DNA from: Paracoccaceae bacterium
GTDB lineage: Bacteria > Pseudomonadota > Alphaproteobacteria > Rhodobacterales > Rhodobacteraceae
Length of the DNA stretch: 64,000 nucleotides
NCBI GenBank assembly: GCA_017510335.1
Contig: JAFWNM010000007.1
Span: 124,001 to 188,000, forward strand
Direction of reading: 5' to 3'
Positions 27,464 to 35,990 of this stretch are shown one piece after another (the stretch's first letter is position 1; every line of letters begins with the position of its first letter). The notes beneath the pieces were generated by a model. That model had not been told where the DNA came from. It did not search any database and saw only the letters and a program-made list of their open reading frames with translations. The position numbers and the translations under genes were made by a program.

Positions 27464-28480
27464 ATGTCAAGAATAACATTGCAAAACATTGCGTCCGAAA
27501 CCGGCCTTTCAAAATTTGCCGTGAGTCGGGCCTTGGCAGGCAAATCGGGCGTCAGCGAAGACACCCGAAACAAGGTAATCGATGCGGCGGAACGCCTTGG
27601 ATATCGGCGCACCGGGGAACCGGAAGGGTGTGTGGTGGCCGCGATCTTCGATGCGCGCGACCAGTTCAATGGCGAACAGCACATGCAGGTCCAAAGCGGC
27701 CTGCAGAGCGAAGCGCTGAAATGCGGCTGCACTGTCAGAATGCACTGGACCCATGACACAGATGATCTGCCGCGGGTGATTTCCGATTGTCATGCCATTC
27801 TTGCTGTCAATATTGCCGCGCCCGAATCTGTTGCCCTGCTGCGCGATAGCGGCAAGCCGCTGCTGCAATCCGGGTGGTTCGACGTGCTGGACCCGGTCAG
27901 CACCATCAACGGCACTGACCATGCTTCTGGGCATGCGGTGGGCAGTTATCTTTTGGAACGGGGGCACCGCGAAATTGTGTATGTTCACGGCGACGCCCAC
28001 TTGCGCGGGCGCAGAAAGCGCCTGAACGGCCTGCGCGAGGCGCTGTATGAAGTGCCTGAGGCGCGCTATCATGACCTTTGGTGGGACGCCTCGTCATCTT
28101 TTACGTCGCGCATGAATGATGTGCTTGCGGCGGGCGGGCGCCCGACGGCCTTTTTCTGCGCAACGGATGGGCTGGCCATCACGGCAATCAGTGATTTGTT
28201 GGCGCGCGGCTGGAAAATTCCGCAAGATGCGTCTGTCATTGGCTTTGGCGATTTTAGCGCGGCGCAGCAGGTCCGCCCCGCGCTGACAACGATGAAAGTG
28301 CATGGGCAGCATATCGGGCGTTCGGCCTTGCGCCATCTGATTGCCCGCCTGCGAACCCCGGACTGGCCGTCCTATCCGGTGCAGTTGCTGATACCGCATA
28401 CACTGGTCGAACGGGCCTCCACGGGGCCTGCGCCCGGCTTTGCGGGACCGGCCACCCCCGACGGCGCGCAACGCATTTAA
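27464..28480 (+). CDS. LacI-family transcriptional regulator
   Basis: 338 residues: an N-terminal LacI helix-turn-helix (TLQNIASETGLSKFAVSRALAGK, shown here across two helices, then NKVIDAAERLGYRR) and a periplasmic-binding-protein-like effector domain ending with TTMKVHGQHIGRSALRHLI. A GGAAAG ribosome-binding site is nine bases before the start. It is divergent from the solute-binding-protein operon and probably represses it until the imported sugar or a breakdown product binds. Confidence 0.9.
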   Translation: MSRITLQNIASETGLSKFAVSRALAGKSGVSEDTRNKVIDAAERLGYRRTGEPEGCVVAAIFDARDQFNGEQHMQVQSGLQSEALKCGCTVRMHWTHDTDDLPRVISDCHAILAVNIAAPESVALLRDSGKPLLQSGWFDVLDPVSTINGTDHASGHAVGSYLLERGHREIVYVHGDAHLRGRRKRLNGLREALYEVPEARYHDLWWDASSSFTSRMNDVLAAGGRPTAFFCATDGLAITAISDLLARGWKIPQDASVIGFGDFSAAQQVRPALTTMKVHGQHIGRSALRHLIARLRTPDWPSYPVQLLIPHTLVERASTGPAPGFAGPATPDGAQRI

Positions 28481-28530
28481 CGCATGTCGCCCACATGCGC
28501 AGGCACACGACAGGCTTTGTCTTGGTGTTG

Positions 28531-28579
28531 CGCATGTTCGAGACGCTCTAACCGGTTTCCGGTTTTGAACGAAATGCGA
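28531..28579. repeat. Dispersed intergenic palindromic repeat, copy B (inverted orientation)
   Basis: Between the convergent LacI and SDR genes. Ends CGCAT (28531-28535) and ATGCG (28574-28578) enclose AACCGGTTTCCGGTTTTGAAC. Read on the minus strand it aligns with copy D, sharing ACCGGTT, CTCGAACATGCG and their order. Confidence 0.55.
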
Positions 28580-28594
28580 TGCCGCCGTGGCGTG

Positions 28595-29515
28595 TCAGTC
28601 AAACGCCAGCGGAACGCCAAGCGGTTGGATCGCCCCTTCGCTGAAGTCGGGCCATTGTTCGGTCAGGTGCTCCACATGCCAGCCGCCGCTTTGTGTGGCA
28701 ATCCGCACTTCTGCAGGGTGCGTCCACAGCGACAGGCGGTCCCCGCCAATGCCGATGCACTGCCCCGTTATGCCACGCGCCGCGCCAGAGGCCAGAAACA
28801 CAACCAGCGGCGCAATATCCTGCGCTGTGCCAATTCCGTGTTTGGCCCGCAGGTTTTCGGGCAGCGGTTCGCCGCGCTCCAATGCTGCGACATGGGCCGC
28901 AAGGGCGGGGATGGTGGCAGTCATGCGTGTCAGCGCGGTTGGAACAACGGCATTGACCGTCACCTTGTCGCGCGCAAGTTCCAGCGCGTGGCTGCGCATC
29001 ATGCCGACAATGCCTGCCTTGGCCGCCGCATAGGCCCCTTGACCGAAATTGCCCGATTGCCCCGCAGGTGACGCAGCATAGATCAGACTGCCGCCCCCCC
29101 CCTGCGCGCGAAACTGGCGCACTGCCGCACGCGCGCATTGAAATGTGCCGCGAAGATGGGTCGCAATGACCAGATCAAACGCGTCATCTTCGGTTTTCCA
29201 TAAAACACTGTCGCGCAGCACACCGGCATTGGCAAACAGCCCGTCCAGCCGCCCGAAATGGTCAACCGCTGCACTGACGCAGGCTTCGGCTGCACCATCC
29301 GTGCCAATGGCGGCAATCACGGCATGGGCCTGCCCGCTATTTGCGCGTATGGTGTCACACACCGCATGGGCGGCGTCCGCGTCCAGATCATTGACCACAA
29401 CCGCAGCGCCTGCGCGCGCAAGCTCCAGCGCTGTGGCGCGCCCGATGCCCTGACCTGCGCCGGTCACGACCACCACTTTGCCATCCAGCCTGCTGTTGTC
29501 GGGGTTACCGCCCAT
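28595..29515 (-). CDS. SDR-family oxidoreductase (hydroxyacyl-CoA dehydrogenase-like)
   Basis: NAD(P)-dependent short-chain dehydrogenase, 306 residues. It has cofactor motif TGAGQGIGRA, NAG in LFANAGVL, and a catalytic centre with Ser in YAASPAG and YAAAK. The C-terminal ~50 residues go beyond a normal 250-residue SDR and resemble multifunctional-enzyme-2-like dehydrogenases. The start at 29515 overlaps the enoyl-CoA hydratase gene by 11 bases, so the pair should carry out successive hydration and oxidation of a CoA thioester. The poly-G run inside the gene (29094-29102) keeps the frame intact. Confidence 0.85.
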   Translation of the reverse strand: MGGNPDNSRLDGKVVVVTGAGQGIGRATALELARAGAAVVVNDLDADAAHAVCDTIRANSGQAHAVIAAIGTDGAAEACVSAAVDHFGRLDGLFANAGVLRDSVLWKTEDDAFDLVIATHLRGTFQCARAAVRQFRAQGGGGSLIYAASPAGQSGNFGQGAYAAAKAGIVGMMRSHALELARDKVTVNAVVPTALTRMTATIPALAAHVAALERGEPLPENLRAKHGIGTAQDIAPLVVFLASGAARGITGQCIGIGGDRLSLWTHPAEVRIATQSGGWHVEHLTEQWPDFSEGAIQPLGVPLAFD

Positions 29516-30317
29516 GATACACCGCCTTGCGTTTTTCGATGAAGGCGCGCGGCCCTTCGCGCGCATCCTCCGTGGCCATGACAATATCCTTTGCGCGGTC
29601 TTCCAGGTCGAAGCCGTCATTCAGTGTCAGCCCGCTGGCGGCGGTGACAGTGCGCTTGATTTCACGCACAGCAATCGGGGCGTTTTCGGCAATGCGCTGG
29701 GCAATTTCCATGGCTGCGGGCATCAACGCGTCACTGGGCACAATCCGGCTGACAAGCCCCGCTTTCAGCGCGGTTTGCGCATCAATCGCGGTGCCTGTCA
29801 GCAACATTTCCATGGCCAGCGCATAGGGTATCTGGCGCGGCAGGCGCACCAGCGCGCCCGCAAAGGGAATGACACCGCGCGCCGCTTCGGGCAGCGCAAA
29901 GCGCGCATGCGGCACAGCCAGCCGGATATCGGTGCCCAGCAACATTTCCATACCGCCCGCCATGCAGGGGCCATTGATGGCGGCAATCACGGGTTTGTTC
30001 ATCTCGAACCCGCGAAAGGCGATGCGCGCATCCAGCCCGTCTTCATTCAGCAAGCGGTGGTCCCAGTCGGTTTGGGGGGCACGCGCGCCCGACAGCAGCG
30101 GCAATGACAGCGCCAGATCGCCCCCCGAACAGAATGCCTGTTCCCCGGCCCCTGTCAGGATAAGGCAGCGGATGGCGGGGTCTTCGGCGGCGTCGGCCAG
30201 CGCGTCGGCCAAACGGCAGATCAGTTCGGGGCTAAGCGCGTTGCGCGCTTCCGGCCGGTTCAGCGTCAATACCAGAACCGCGCCATCGCGTGTTTTCAGC
30301 AAGGGGGAATGTGTCAT
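29505..30317 (-). CDS. Enoyl-CoA hydratase/isomerase-family protein
   Basis: Crotonase-fold enzyme of 270 residues. The oxyanion-hole sequences FCSGGDLAL and NGPCMAGGMEM are present, and both glutamates of true hydratases are kept: one in AGGMEMLLG and one in ALPEAARGVIPFAG. It overlaps the CoA ligase gene by four bases and the SDR gene by 11. Ligase + hydratase + dehydrogenase gives a beta-oxidation-like route for a carboxylic acid side chain, for example an aromatic propenoate; the actual acid is not determinable. Confidence 0.88.
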   Translation of the reverse strand: MTHSPLLKTRDGAVLVLTLNRPEARNALSPELICRLADALADAAEDPAIRCLILTGAGEQAFCSGGDLALSLPLLSGARAPQTDWDHRLLNEDGLDARIAFRGFEMNKPVIAAINGPCMAGGMEMLLGTDIRLAVPHARFALPEAARGVIPFAGALVRLPRQIPYALAMEMLLTGTAIDAQTALKAGLVSRIVPSDALMPAAMEIAQRIAENAPIAVREIKRTVTAASGLTLNDGFDLEDRAKDIVMATEDAREGPRAFIEKRKAVYHGR

Positions 30318-32032
30318 CTGGGCACTGCCTGTATTGTGCCATCTGCAATGGCCGTCGCCGCCATGTCGCGCAGCGCAAATTTCTGGATCTTGCCATTTGC
30401 CGTCATGGGCATCTGGTCCACAAGGGAAATATATTTCGGCATCTTGTGGCGGGCCATGCGGCTTTTGCAGAACGCCTGCAAGTCGGGTTCCGTGGCGGTG
30501 CTGCCCTGCGTGCCTACGACGAAGGCGAAGATCTCCTCGCCCAGTTCGGGATCGGGGACGCCCACGACCTGCGCCTGACTGACCATCGGGTGATCCAGCA
30601 GGCAGGTTTCAATTTCCACCGGATACACGTTTTCACCGCCGCGGATGATCATGTCCTTCAGCCGCCCGACAATGCGCAAATGGCCGCTGGCGTCCAGCAC
30701 CGCCAGATCGCCGCTATGCAGCCAGCCGTCACTGTCGATTGTTTCGGCGGTCTTGTCGGGCATGTCGAAATAACCGGCCATTGTCAGATAGCCGCGAATG
30801 CACAATTCGCCTGCCATCCCGAACGGGACCACAGCACCCGAATCGGGATCAATGATGCGGATTTCCGTATGCGGCAGGGGGGTGCCCGCCGTTTGCAGGC
30901 GGGTTTCAAGGTCGTCATCGGGCCATGTCTGGGTAATGACGGGGCTGCATTCGGTCATGCCCATAATGATCAACGGCTCGCCGCCGGTCTGGTCGCGCAT
31001 GCGGTGCATCAGGCTGGGGGGGATGTTGGTGCCGCCGGAAATAACGCGGCGCAGCGTGCGCAGGTCGGTGCGTGCGGCGTCGGGGTGTTCCAGCATACGC
31101 GTCATCATGGTGGGCACCGCATTCAGCAAGCTGGGGCGTTGGCGCTGCCACAGGGCCAGCATGCGCGCAGGGTCGAACGCATCCATTGTGACCAGACACC
31201 CGCCACAGGCCAGCATGGCCATGACATTGCACACGCACCCCGCCGTATGAAACAGCGGCATGGCCGACAGCATGATGTCATCGGGGGTGTATCCGCCGCG
31301 ATCTGCCATCAGGCGGGCGTTGTTCAGCGTGGAATAATGCGTCAGCATGGCCCCCTTGGGTTTGCCGGTGGTGCCGCTGGTATATTGAATTTGCGCCACA
31401 TCGCGGGCCTTCACTGCGGCCTGACGGGTCTGGCGCGCGCTGTCGGGCACAGTGTCGCCCAAATCCAGCATATCCGCGAAGGGGCGCGCAAAACTGCCAC
31501 CGCCCTGACCGATGCAGACCAGATTGCGCAGCAGCGGAAATTGTGCAGGCGCGTCGCGGTGCCCGTTGGTGACAGTGGCCAGATCAGGCATCAGCGCCAG
31601 CAGGTCCGCGCCAATATCCGCGCCGCGAAAGCTGGGCGCGAAGATCAGCATGCTGACGCGCCCCTGCACCAGCACATAGGCCAGTTCATCCCGCTTCAGC
31701 GCGGGGTTTACCGTCACCAGAACCGCGCCCACCTTGGCCAGCGCATATTCCAGCATGACCCATTGCGCACAGTTGGCCGCCATCAGTGCCACACGGTCCC
31801 CCGCCTGCACCCCCAGCGCCATCAGCCCCCGCGCGGCGCGGTCCGCATGATCGCGCAGCTGCGCATAGGTCCAATGGGTGGTTTGCGCCTGCGTTGCATC
31901 ATCCACGCAGACCGCCGGGCGTGGCCCGAACTGCGCGGCCTGACGGTCCAGCATGTCACCAAGTGTCATATCCACAAGGGCGGGGCCGTTGCGATCCGCG
32001 GGCCAGATGGCGGGGTCGGGGGTCGGGGTCAT
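30314..32032 (-). CDS. AMP-forming acyl-CoA synthetase
   Basis: Activates a carboxylic acid as its CoA thioester with ATP. 572 residues. P-loop-like motif YTSGTTGKPKGA, adenylation motifs MGMTECSP and GWLHSGDLA, hinge GRLKDMIIRGGENVYP, and catalytic Lys in TANGKIQK near the C-terminus. The start at 32032 (MTPTPD) is chosen because upstream in-frame codons would run through the putative operator. First gene of the three-gene CoA operon and divergent from a MarR regulator. Confidence 0.9.
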   Translation of the reverse strand: MTPTPDPAIWPADRNGPALVDMTLGDMLDRQAAQFGPRPAVCVDDATQAQTTHWTYAQLRDHADRAARGLMALGVQAGDRVALMAANCAQWVMLEYALAKVGAVLVTVNPALKRDELAYVLVQGRVSMLIFAPSFRGADIGADLLALMPDLATVTNGHRDAPAQFPLLRNLVCIGQGGGSFARPFADMLDLGDTVPDSARQTRQAAVKARDVAQIQYTSGTTGKPKGAMLTHYSTLNNARLMADRGGYTPDDIMLSAMPLFHTAGCVCNVMAMLACGGCLVTMDAFDPARMLALWQRQRPSLLNAVPTMMTRMLEHPDAARTDLRTLRRVISGGTNIPPSLMHRMRDQTGGEPLIIMGMTECSPVITQTWPDDDLETRLQTAGTPLPHTEIRIIDPDSGAVVPFGMAGELCIRGYLTMAGYFDMPDKTAETIDSDGWLHSGDLAVLDASGHLRIVGRLKDMIIRGGENVYPVEIETCLLDHPMVSQAQVVGVPDPELGEEIFAFVVGTQGSTATEPDLQAFCKSRMARHKMPKYISLVDQMPMTANGKIQKFALRDMAATAIADGTIQAVPR

Positions 32033-32083
32033 TATGCGATGCTCCAGCTTGTGCCGAAAGAACGGCTGGACAAAAGGTATATG

Positions 32084-32109
32084 TGATGTTATCAAATAGT
32101 TCGACATCA
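32084..32109. promoter_or_regulatory. Inverted repeat, candidate MarR operator
   Basis: TGATGT (32084-32089) and ACATCA (32104-32109) form a perfect inverted repeat with 14-base spacing in the 96-base region between the divergent CoA ligase and MarR genes. MarR dimers bind such palindromes and usually autoregulate; CoA thioesters are known ligands of the CouR/BadR-type members. Confidence 0.5.
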
Positions 32110-32128
32110 ATCAATATGGTGCAGAACA

Positions 32129-32623
32129 ATGCTGGCAAAATCTGTTTTGGTTCAACCTGATGTGGATGACACTTCACGTGACGCGCTTGAACTGCAGCCG
32201 GAACTGGCCAGCAGCATCAACTTTCGTCTGCGCATGGCGCAAATCCTGGCCTATAAATCCTTTGAGGCCTGCACCCCCGACCATGGCGGCGCGGCGCGCT
32301 ATCTGGGGCTTTTGTCCATTATTTGCGCCAATCCCGGCCAACCACAGCACCGCGTTGCCGAAGCCGTGGGTTTGCAGCGCTCCAGCCTTGTTCCCATTCT
32401 GGACCGGCTGGAAGCCAACGGGATTGTGGAGCGTCGCGCAGTCGAAGGGGACCGGCGCAGCAATGCAGTCTGGGCCACACCGCTGGGCGAGGAAATCACC
32501 GCTGAACTGACCCGCAAGGCGCAGGCGGTCGAAGACCAGACCCTTGCAGGCTTCACCGAGGCCGAGGTGACCGCACTTCTAAGCGGGCTGGACCGCGTTA
32601 TTGCCAATCTGAAGCGGCTGTAA
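32129..32623 (+). CDS. MarR-family transcriptional regulator
   Basis: 164-residue winged-helix regulator with the MarR core: AEAVGLQRSSLVPILDRLEANGIVERR (split here between recognition helix and wing) and DRRSNAVWATPLGEE. It is divergent from the acyl-CoA ligase operon and 82 bases ahead of the TRAP importer genes on the same strand, so it probably controls both uptake and activation of one acid. MarR proteins in such a setting often sense the CoA thioester of the substrate. Confidence 0.88.
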   Translation: MLAKSVLVQPDVDDTSRDALELQPELASSINFRLRMAQILAYKSFEACTPDHGGAARYLGLLSIICANPGQPQHRVAEAVGLQRSSLVPILDRLEANGIVERRAVEGDRRSNAVWATPLGEEITAELTRKAQAVEDQTLAGFTEAEVTALLSGLDRVIANLKRL

Positions 32624-32705
32624 CCGTCCGGCCCGACATATGACCGGCGCGCATGCGACATGCCGCGCCGCTGACCAATTCATGCAACATCAGGGAGGAT
32701 ACAGC

Positions 32706-33731
32706 ATGACTGCAAAATTAATGACAACAGGGGCAGCGCTTGGTCTGGCCATGGGCAGTGCCGTTACCGCGCAAGAAGTCACCTTGGCGCTGTCGCATTG
32801 GTTGCCGCCGGTGCACGAGGTGCACACCGACGGCATGACCGAATGGGCAGACTCGATCGCTGCAGCATCGGACGGGCGTATTCAGGTTGATCTGTATCCC
32901 GCCCAGCAACTTGGGTCCGCGCCGGACCATTACGACCTTGCGCGCGATGGCATTGTCGATATCGCCTTCGTCAATCCGGGCTATCAGGCGGGGCGTTTCC
33001 CGATTATCGCGGCAGGGGAACTGCCGTTCCTTGTGTCCAACGGCACCACTGCCAACCGCGCCTTGCATGAATGGTATATGCAGCACGCCGCGCAGGAAAT
33101 GCCGGATGTGCATGTCTGTCTGGTCAACCTGCATGATCCGGGCACGTTCCACGCCACACGCGGGCCTATCGCTGAACCGGGGGATTATGCGGGCATGAAT
33201 ATTCGCCCCCCGCAGGGCACAATTGCCCGCATGATCAGCCTGATGGGCGCAAGCCCTGTGCAAGTGCCGGTTCCTGAAATGCGCGCGATCCTGTCATCCG
33301 GCGGGGCGGACGCAACTGTGTCGCCATGGCACAGCCTGTCGGTATTCAACGTGGCCGATATTGTGACCCACCATCTGGACCTGCCGCTGTATTCGGTGAC
33401 ATTTGTTTACGCCATGAACCAAGGCGTATATGACAGCCTGTCGCCCGAAAACCGCGACGTGATTGACGCGCATTGCACGCCCGAATGGTCCGAACGGATT
33501 AACGCAGCCTGGGCCGAACAGGAATCCTCTGGTCGTGCGCGCCTTGTGGATCAGGAAGGGCATGTCTTCCACACCCCTGATGATGCGCAGATGGCACAGT
33601 GGCAGGCGCTGTCGGACCAGTTGCGCGAAGAATGGGCGCAAGCGGCGGCGGCTGCCGGTCTTGCTGACCCTCAGGCCGCGCTGGAGGATCTGACAGCACG
33701 CCTGCAGGCCGTGGGCGCGGCTTACGAATAA
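32706..33731 (+). CDS. dctP: TRAP transporter substrate-binding protein
   Basis: Periplasmic binding protein of a TRAP importer for an organic acid, 341 residues. Signal peptide of about 22 residues with cleavage near AVTAQE. Family landmarks are LALSHWLPPVHEV, the Pro-rich NIRPPQGTIARM and GADATVSPWHSL. A strong GGGAGG ribosome-binding site precedes the ATG at 32706; an upstream in-frame ATG lacks one. Together with the next two genes it forms a complete TRAP system, probably feeding the CoA ligase. Confidence 0.9.
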   Translation: MTAKLMTTGAALGLAMGSAVTAQEVTLALSHWLPPVHEVHTDGMTEWADSIAAASDGRIQVDLYPAQQLGSAPDHYDLARDGIVDIAFVNPGYQAGRFPIIAAGELPFLVSNGTTANRALHEWYMQHAAQEMPDVHVCLVNLHDPGTFHATRGPIAEPGDYAGMNIRPPQGTIARMISLMGASPVQVPVPEMRAILSSGGADATVSPWHSLSVFNVADIVTHHLDLPLYSVTFVYAMNQGVYDSLSPENRDVIDAHCTPEWSERINAAWAEQESSGRARLVDQEGHVFHTPDDAQMAQWQALSDQLREEWAQAAAAAGLADPQAALEDLTARLQAVGAAYE

Positions 33732-33801
33732 ACCATGATTGCGCGCGCCTGCCATACGGGCGCGCGCTGCCCCTGTTTGCAGGTAATCCAGTGGTGTCGG
33801 A

Positions 33802-34329
33802 ATGATGCGTCTGCTTCATCTATACATGCGCGCTGTGGAGCTGGTTGCGGCAGTCCTTCTGGGGGCTGTGACGCTGCTGGTCGTGGCGTCCACCCTTGGG
33901 CGGTATGTGTTTGCCCTGCCGGTGCCTGACAGTTTCGATTTTTCGCGCCTGCTGCTGGGGGCGTGCCTGGCATGGGGGTTTGCGGTCATCGGGTTGCGCG
34001 GCGGCCATGTGCAGGTGGATATTGTGGCGCAGACCGTCAGTCCGCGTATTCGTCGTGCCATTGACGCGCTGGCTTGGGCGTTTTTGCTGTGTTTTGCCGT
34101 TCTTGTGGCATGGAAAATGCTGGGGCGGGTGGACAGTGCGCGCCTGTCGGGGGAAACCACGTTTGACTTGCGCATCCCCATCTGGCCGTTTCTGGGGCTG
34201 ATCTGGGCGGGCATTGCTGCCAGTGTCGTGACAATTTTCATCAAACTGGTGCGTATCATCAGCGGCCATGACCAGGTGGAATCGTCCGAAGACATTGATT
34301 TCAAAGAGGTGACCCGTGGCATACGCTGA
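33802..34329 (+). CDS. dctQ: TRAP transporter small permease
   Basis: Four-helix membrane protein of 175 residues with the DctQ feature STLGRYVFALPVPDSFDFSR (two adjoining stretches), where a conserved Arg and acidic residue follow helix 1. It overlaps dctM by 14 bases and lies 70 bases after dctP. Confidence 0.87.
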   Translation: MMRLLHLYMRAVELVAAVLLGAVTLLVVASTLGRYVFALPVPDSFDFSRLLLGACLAWGFAVIGLRGGHVQVDIVAQTVSPRIRRAIDALAWAFLLCFAVLVAWKMLGRVDSARLSGETTFDLRIPIWPFLGLIWAGIAASVVTIFIKLVRIISGHDQVESSEDIDFKEVTRGIR

Positions 34330-35608
34330 TATTGTCGCCATCAGCGGTTTCGCTGCGCTGTTTGCCATGCTTTTGCTGCGCGTGCCGGTGGGTGTGGCGC
34401 TGGCCTTGGTGGGTGTGGGCGGGTTTGCCGCCATACGCGGCTGGACGCCCGCGCTGAACCTGCTGGCCACGTCGCCCATTCGCGTTCTGACGGATTTTCA
34501 CCTGAGCCTTGTGGTGTTTTTCATCCTGATGGGGACACTTGCCACCAATTCCGGCCTAAGTCGCGAAGTGTTCCGCGCCGCCAGTGCATGGTTCGGCCCG
34601 CTGCGCGGCGGGGTTGCCATGTCCACAGTGGTGGCCTGTGGCGGGTTCGCCGCCATATCGGGCAGTTCGGTGGCCACTGCCGCCACAATGACGCGCGTGG
34701 CCCTGCCTGAAATGCGCCGCTATGGCTACCGCGAGGATATGGCCACTGGCGTAATTGCGGCGGGCGGCACATTGGGCATCATGATCCCGCCTTCGGTGGT
34801 GATGGTCATCTATGCGTTTATTACCGAAACCGATGTCAGCCAGTTGTTTATCGCGGGCATCATTCCCGGGCTGATGGCGATTGTGCTCTATATGCTGACC
34901 ATTCGCATTGCCTATGGGCGGGGCCTGCCGGACGGGCAACCGTTTGTGCTGCGCGAGGCGGTGGCGTCGCTGTCGGGCATCTGGGCGGTGCTGCTGTTGT
35001 TTGCCGCGGTGATCGGGGCCATCTATCTGGGGGTTGCCACCCCGACCGAGGCTTCGGCCCTTGGCGCCATTGCCACGCTGGCCATCGGGGTTGCGCGAGG
35101 GCAGTTGAACACCGACAAGATTTTGCGGTCCCTGGTGGAAACCCTGCGCATTTCGGTGTCCATTTTCACAGTGCTGATCGGGGCGGTGCTGTTTGGCTAT
35201 TTTCTGGCCATCACACGCTCGCCGCAAAAGCTGACAGCATGGCTTGTCAGTCTGGACATGTCCGCGCATGGCACGCTGGCGCTGATCCTGATTGCGTTTA
35301 TCATCGCGGGTTGCATTCTGGACACGATGGCCATGATCCTTTTGTTGGTGCCCATCGTGTTTCCGGTGGTCATGCATCTGGGCTTTGACCCGATATGGTT
35401 TGGCGTCATCATCGTTATGGTTGCGGAACTGGGCATGATTACCCCGCCCATGGGGATCAATGTTTTTGTCATCAACACCTTGGCCAAAGGGGTGCGGCTG
35501 ACCACCATCTTCCGCGGTGTATTCCCTTTTGTCGTGACCGATGTGATACGTCTGATCCTGCTGATCCTGTTTCCGGCGCTGGTGCTGTTCTTGCCCAATA
35601 CCATGTAG
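34316..35608 (+). CDS. dctM: TRAP transporter large permease
   Basis: Secondary transporter subunit using an ion gradient, 430 residues and about 12 helices. DctM landmarks: AISGSSVATAATMTRVALPEM near the first re-entrant loop and ITPPMGINVFVIN near the second. Translation starts at a GTG inside the end of dctQ, giving a 14-base overlap. Its stop lies 16 bases before the convergent sensor-kinase gene. Confidence 0.9.
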   Translation: MAYADIVAISGFAALFAMLLLRVPVGVALALVGVGGFAAIRGWTPALNLLATSPIRVLTDFHLSLVVFFILMGTLATNSGLSREVFRAASAWFGPLRGGVAMSTVVACGGFAAISGSSVATAATMTRVALPEMRRYGYREDMATGVIAAGGTLGIMIPPSVVMVIYAFITETDVSQLFIAGIIPGLMAIVLYMLTIRIAYGRGLPDGQPFVLREAVASLSGIWAVLLLFAAVIGAIYLGVATPTEASALGAIATLAIGVARGQLNTDKILRSLVETLRISVSIFTVLIGAVLFGYFLAITRSPQKLTAWLVSLDMSAHGTLALILIAFIIAGCILDTMAMILLLVPIVFPVVMHLGFDPIWFGVIIVMVAELGMITPPMGINVFVINTLAKGVRLTTIFRGVFPFVVTDVIRLILLILFPALVLFLPNTM

Positions 35609-35624
35609 CGGGCGCAGGCATGTT

Positions 35625-35990
35625 TTATGGCGTGATCTGCCAGCCGGTCGCCGCCTGCAGTTCTGCCAGAAGATCGGCTTTCCTAAGGGGTTTGCTCAAG
35701 AACCCCTGAAAGCCGCGTTGCAGATAATCGGCTTTGCGCCCATCCATGACATTGGCGGTCAGCGCAATGACAGGCACCTCTGCTGCCGGGCAGGGCATCT
35801 TGCGCAGCGCCTTCAGGGTTTCGGGGCCATTCAGGACCGGCATCTGCATATCCAGAAAAACAAGATCGACATTTTCCCGCGACAGGATGTCAAGCCCCTC
35901 GCGGCCATTTTCGGCTTCCAGACAGGTCAGGCCCAGCGGGCGCAGCAGGCCAAGAACCACGCGCCGGTTGATGCGGCTGTCATCAATCAC
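35625..35990 (-). pseudogene. Receiver domain of a hybrid histidine kinase, separated by frameshift
   Basis: Response-regulator receiver domain: acidic pair in IDDSRINRR, phosphoacceptor Asp in VDLVFLDMQMPVLNG, Thr in VIALTANV and Lys in GFLSKPL. Only an internal GTG could start it as written. The frame is open upstream (sequence FTHPEKDRTILVIDD) back to the poly-C run at 36061-36069, where it would join the kinase if one C were added. It is best read as the C-terminal domain of the same protein. Confidence 0.8.

Noticed and set aside
29094-29102. Nine-base C/G run inside the SDR gene as another possible frameshift
   Set aside because: The frame is continuous on both sides (AQGGGGSLIYAAS), so this tract is intact as written.
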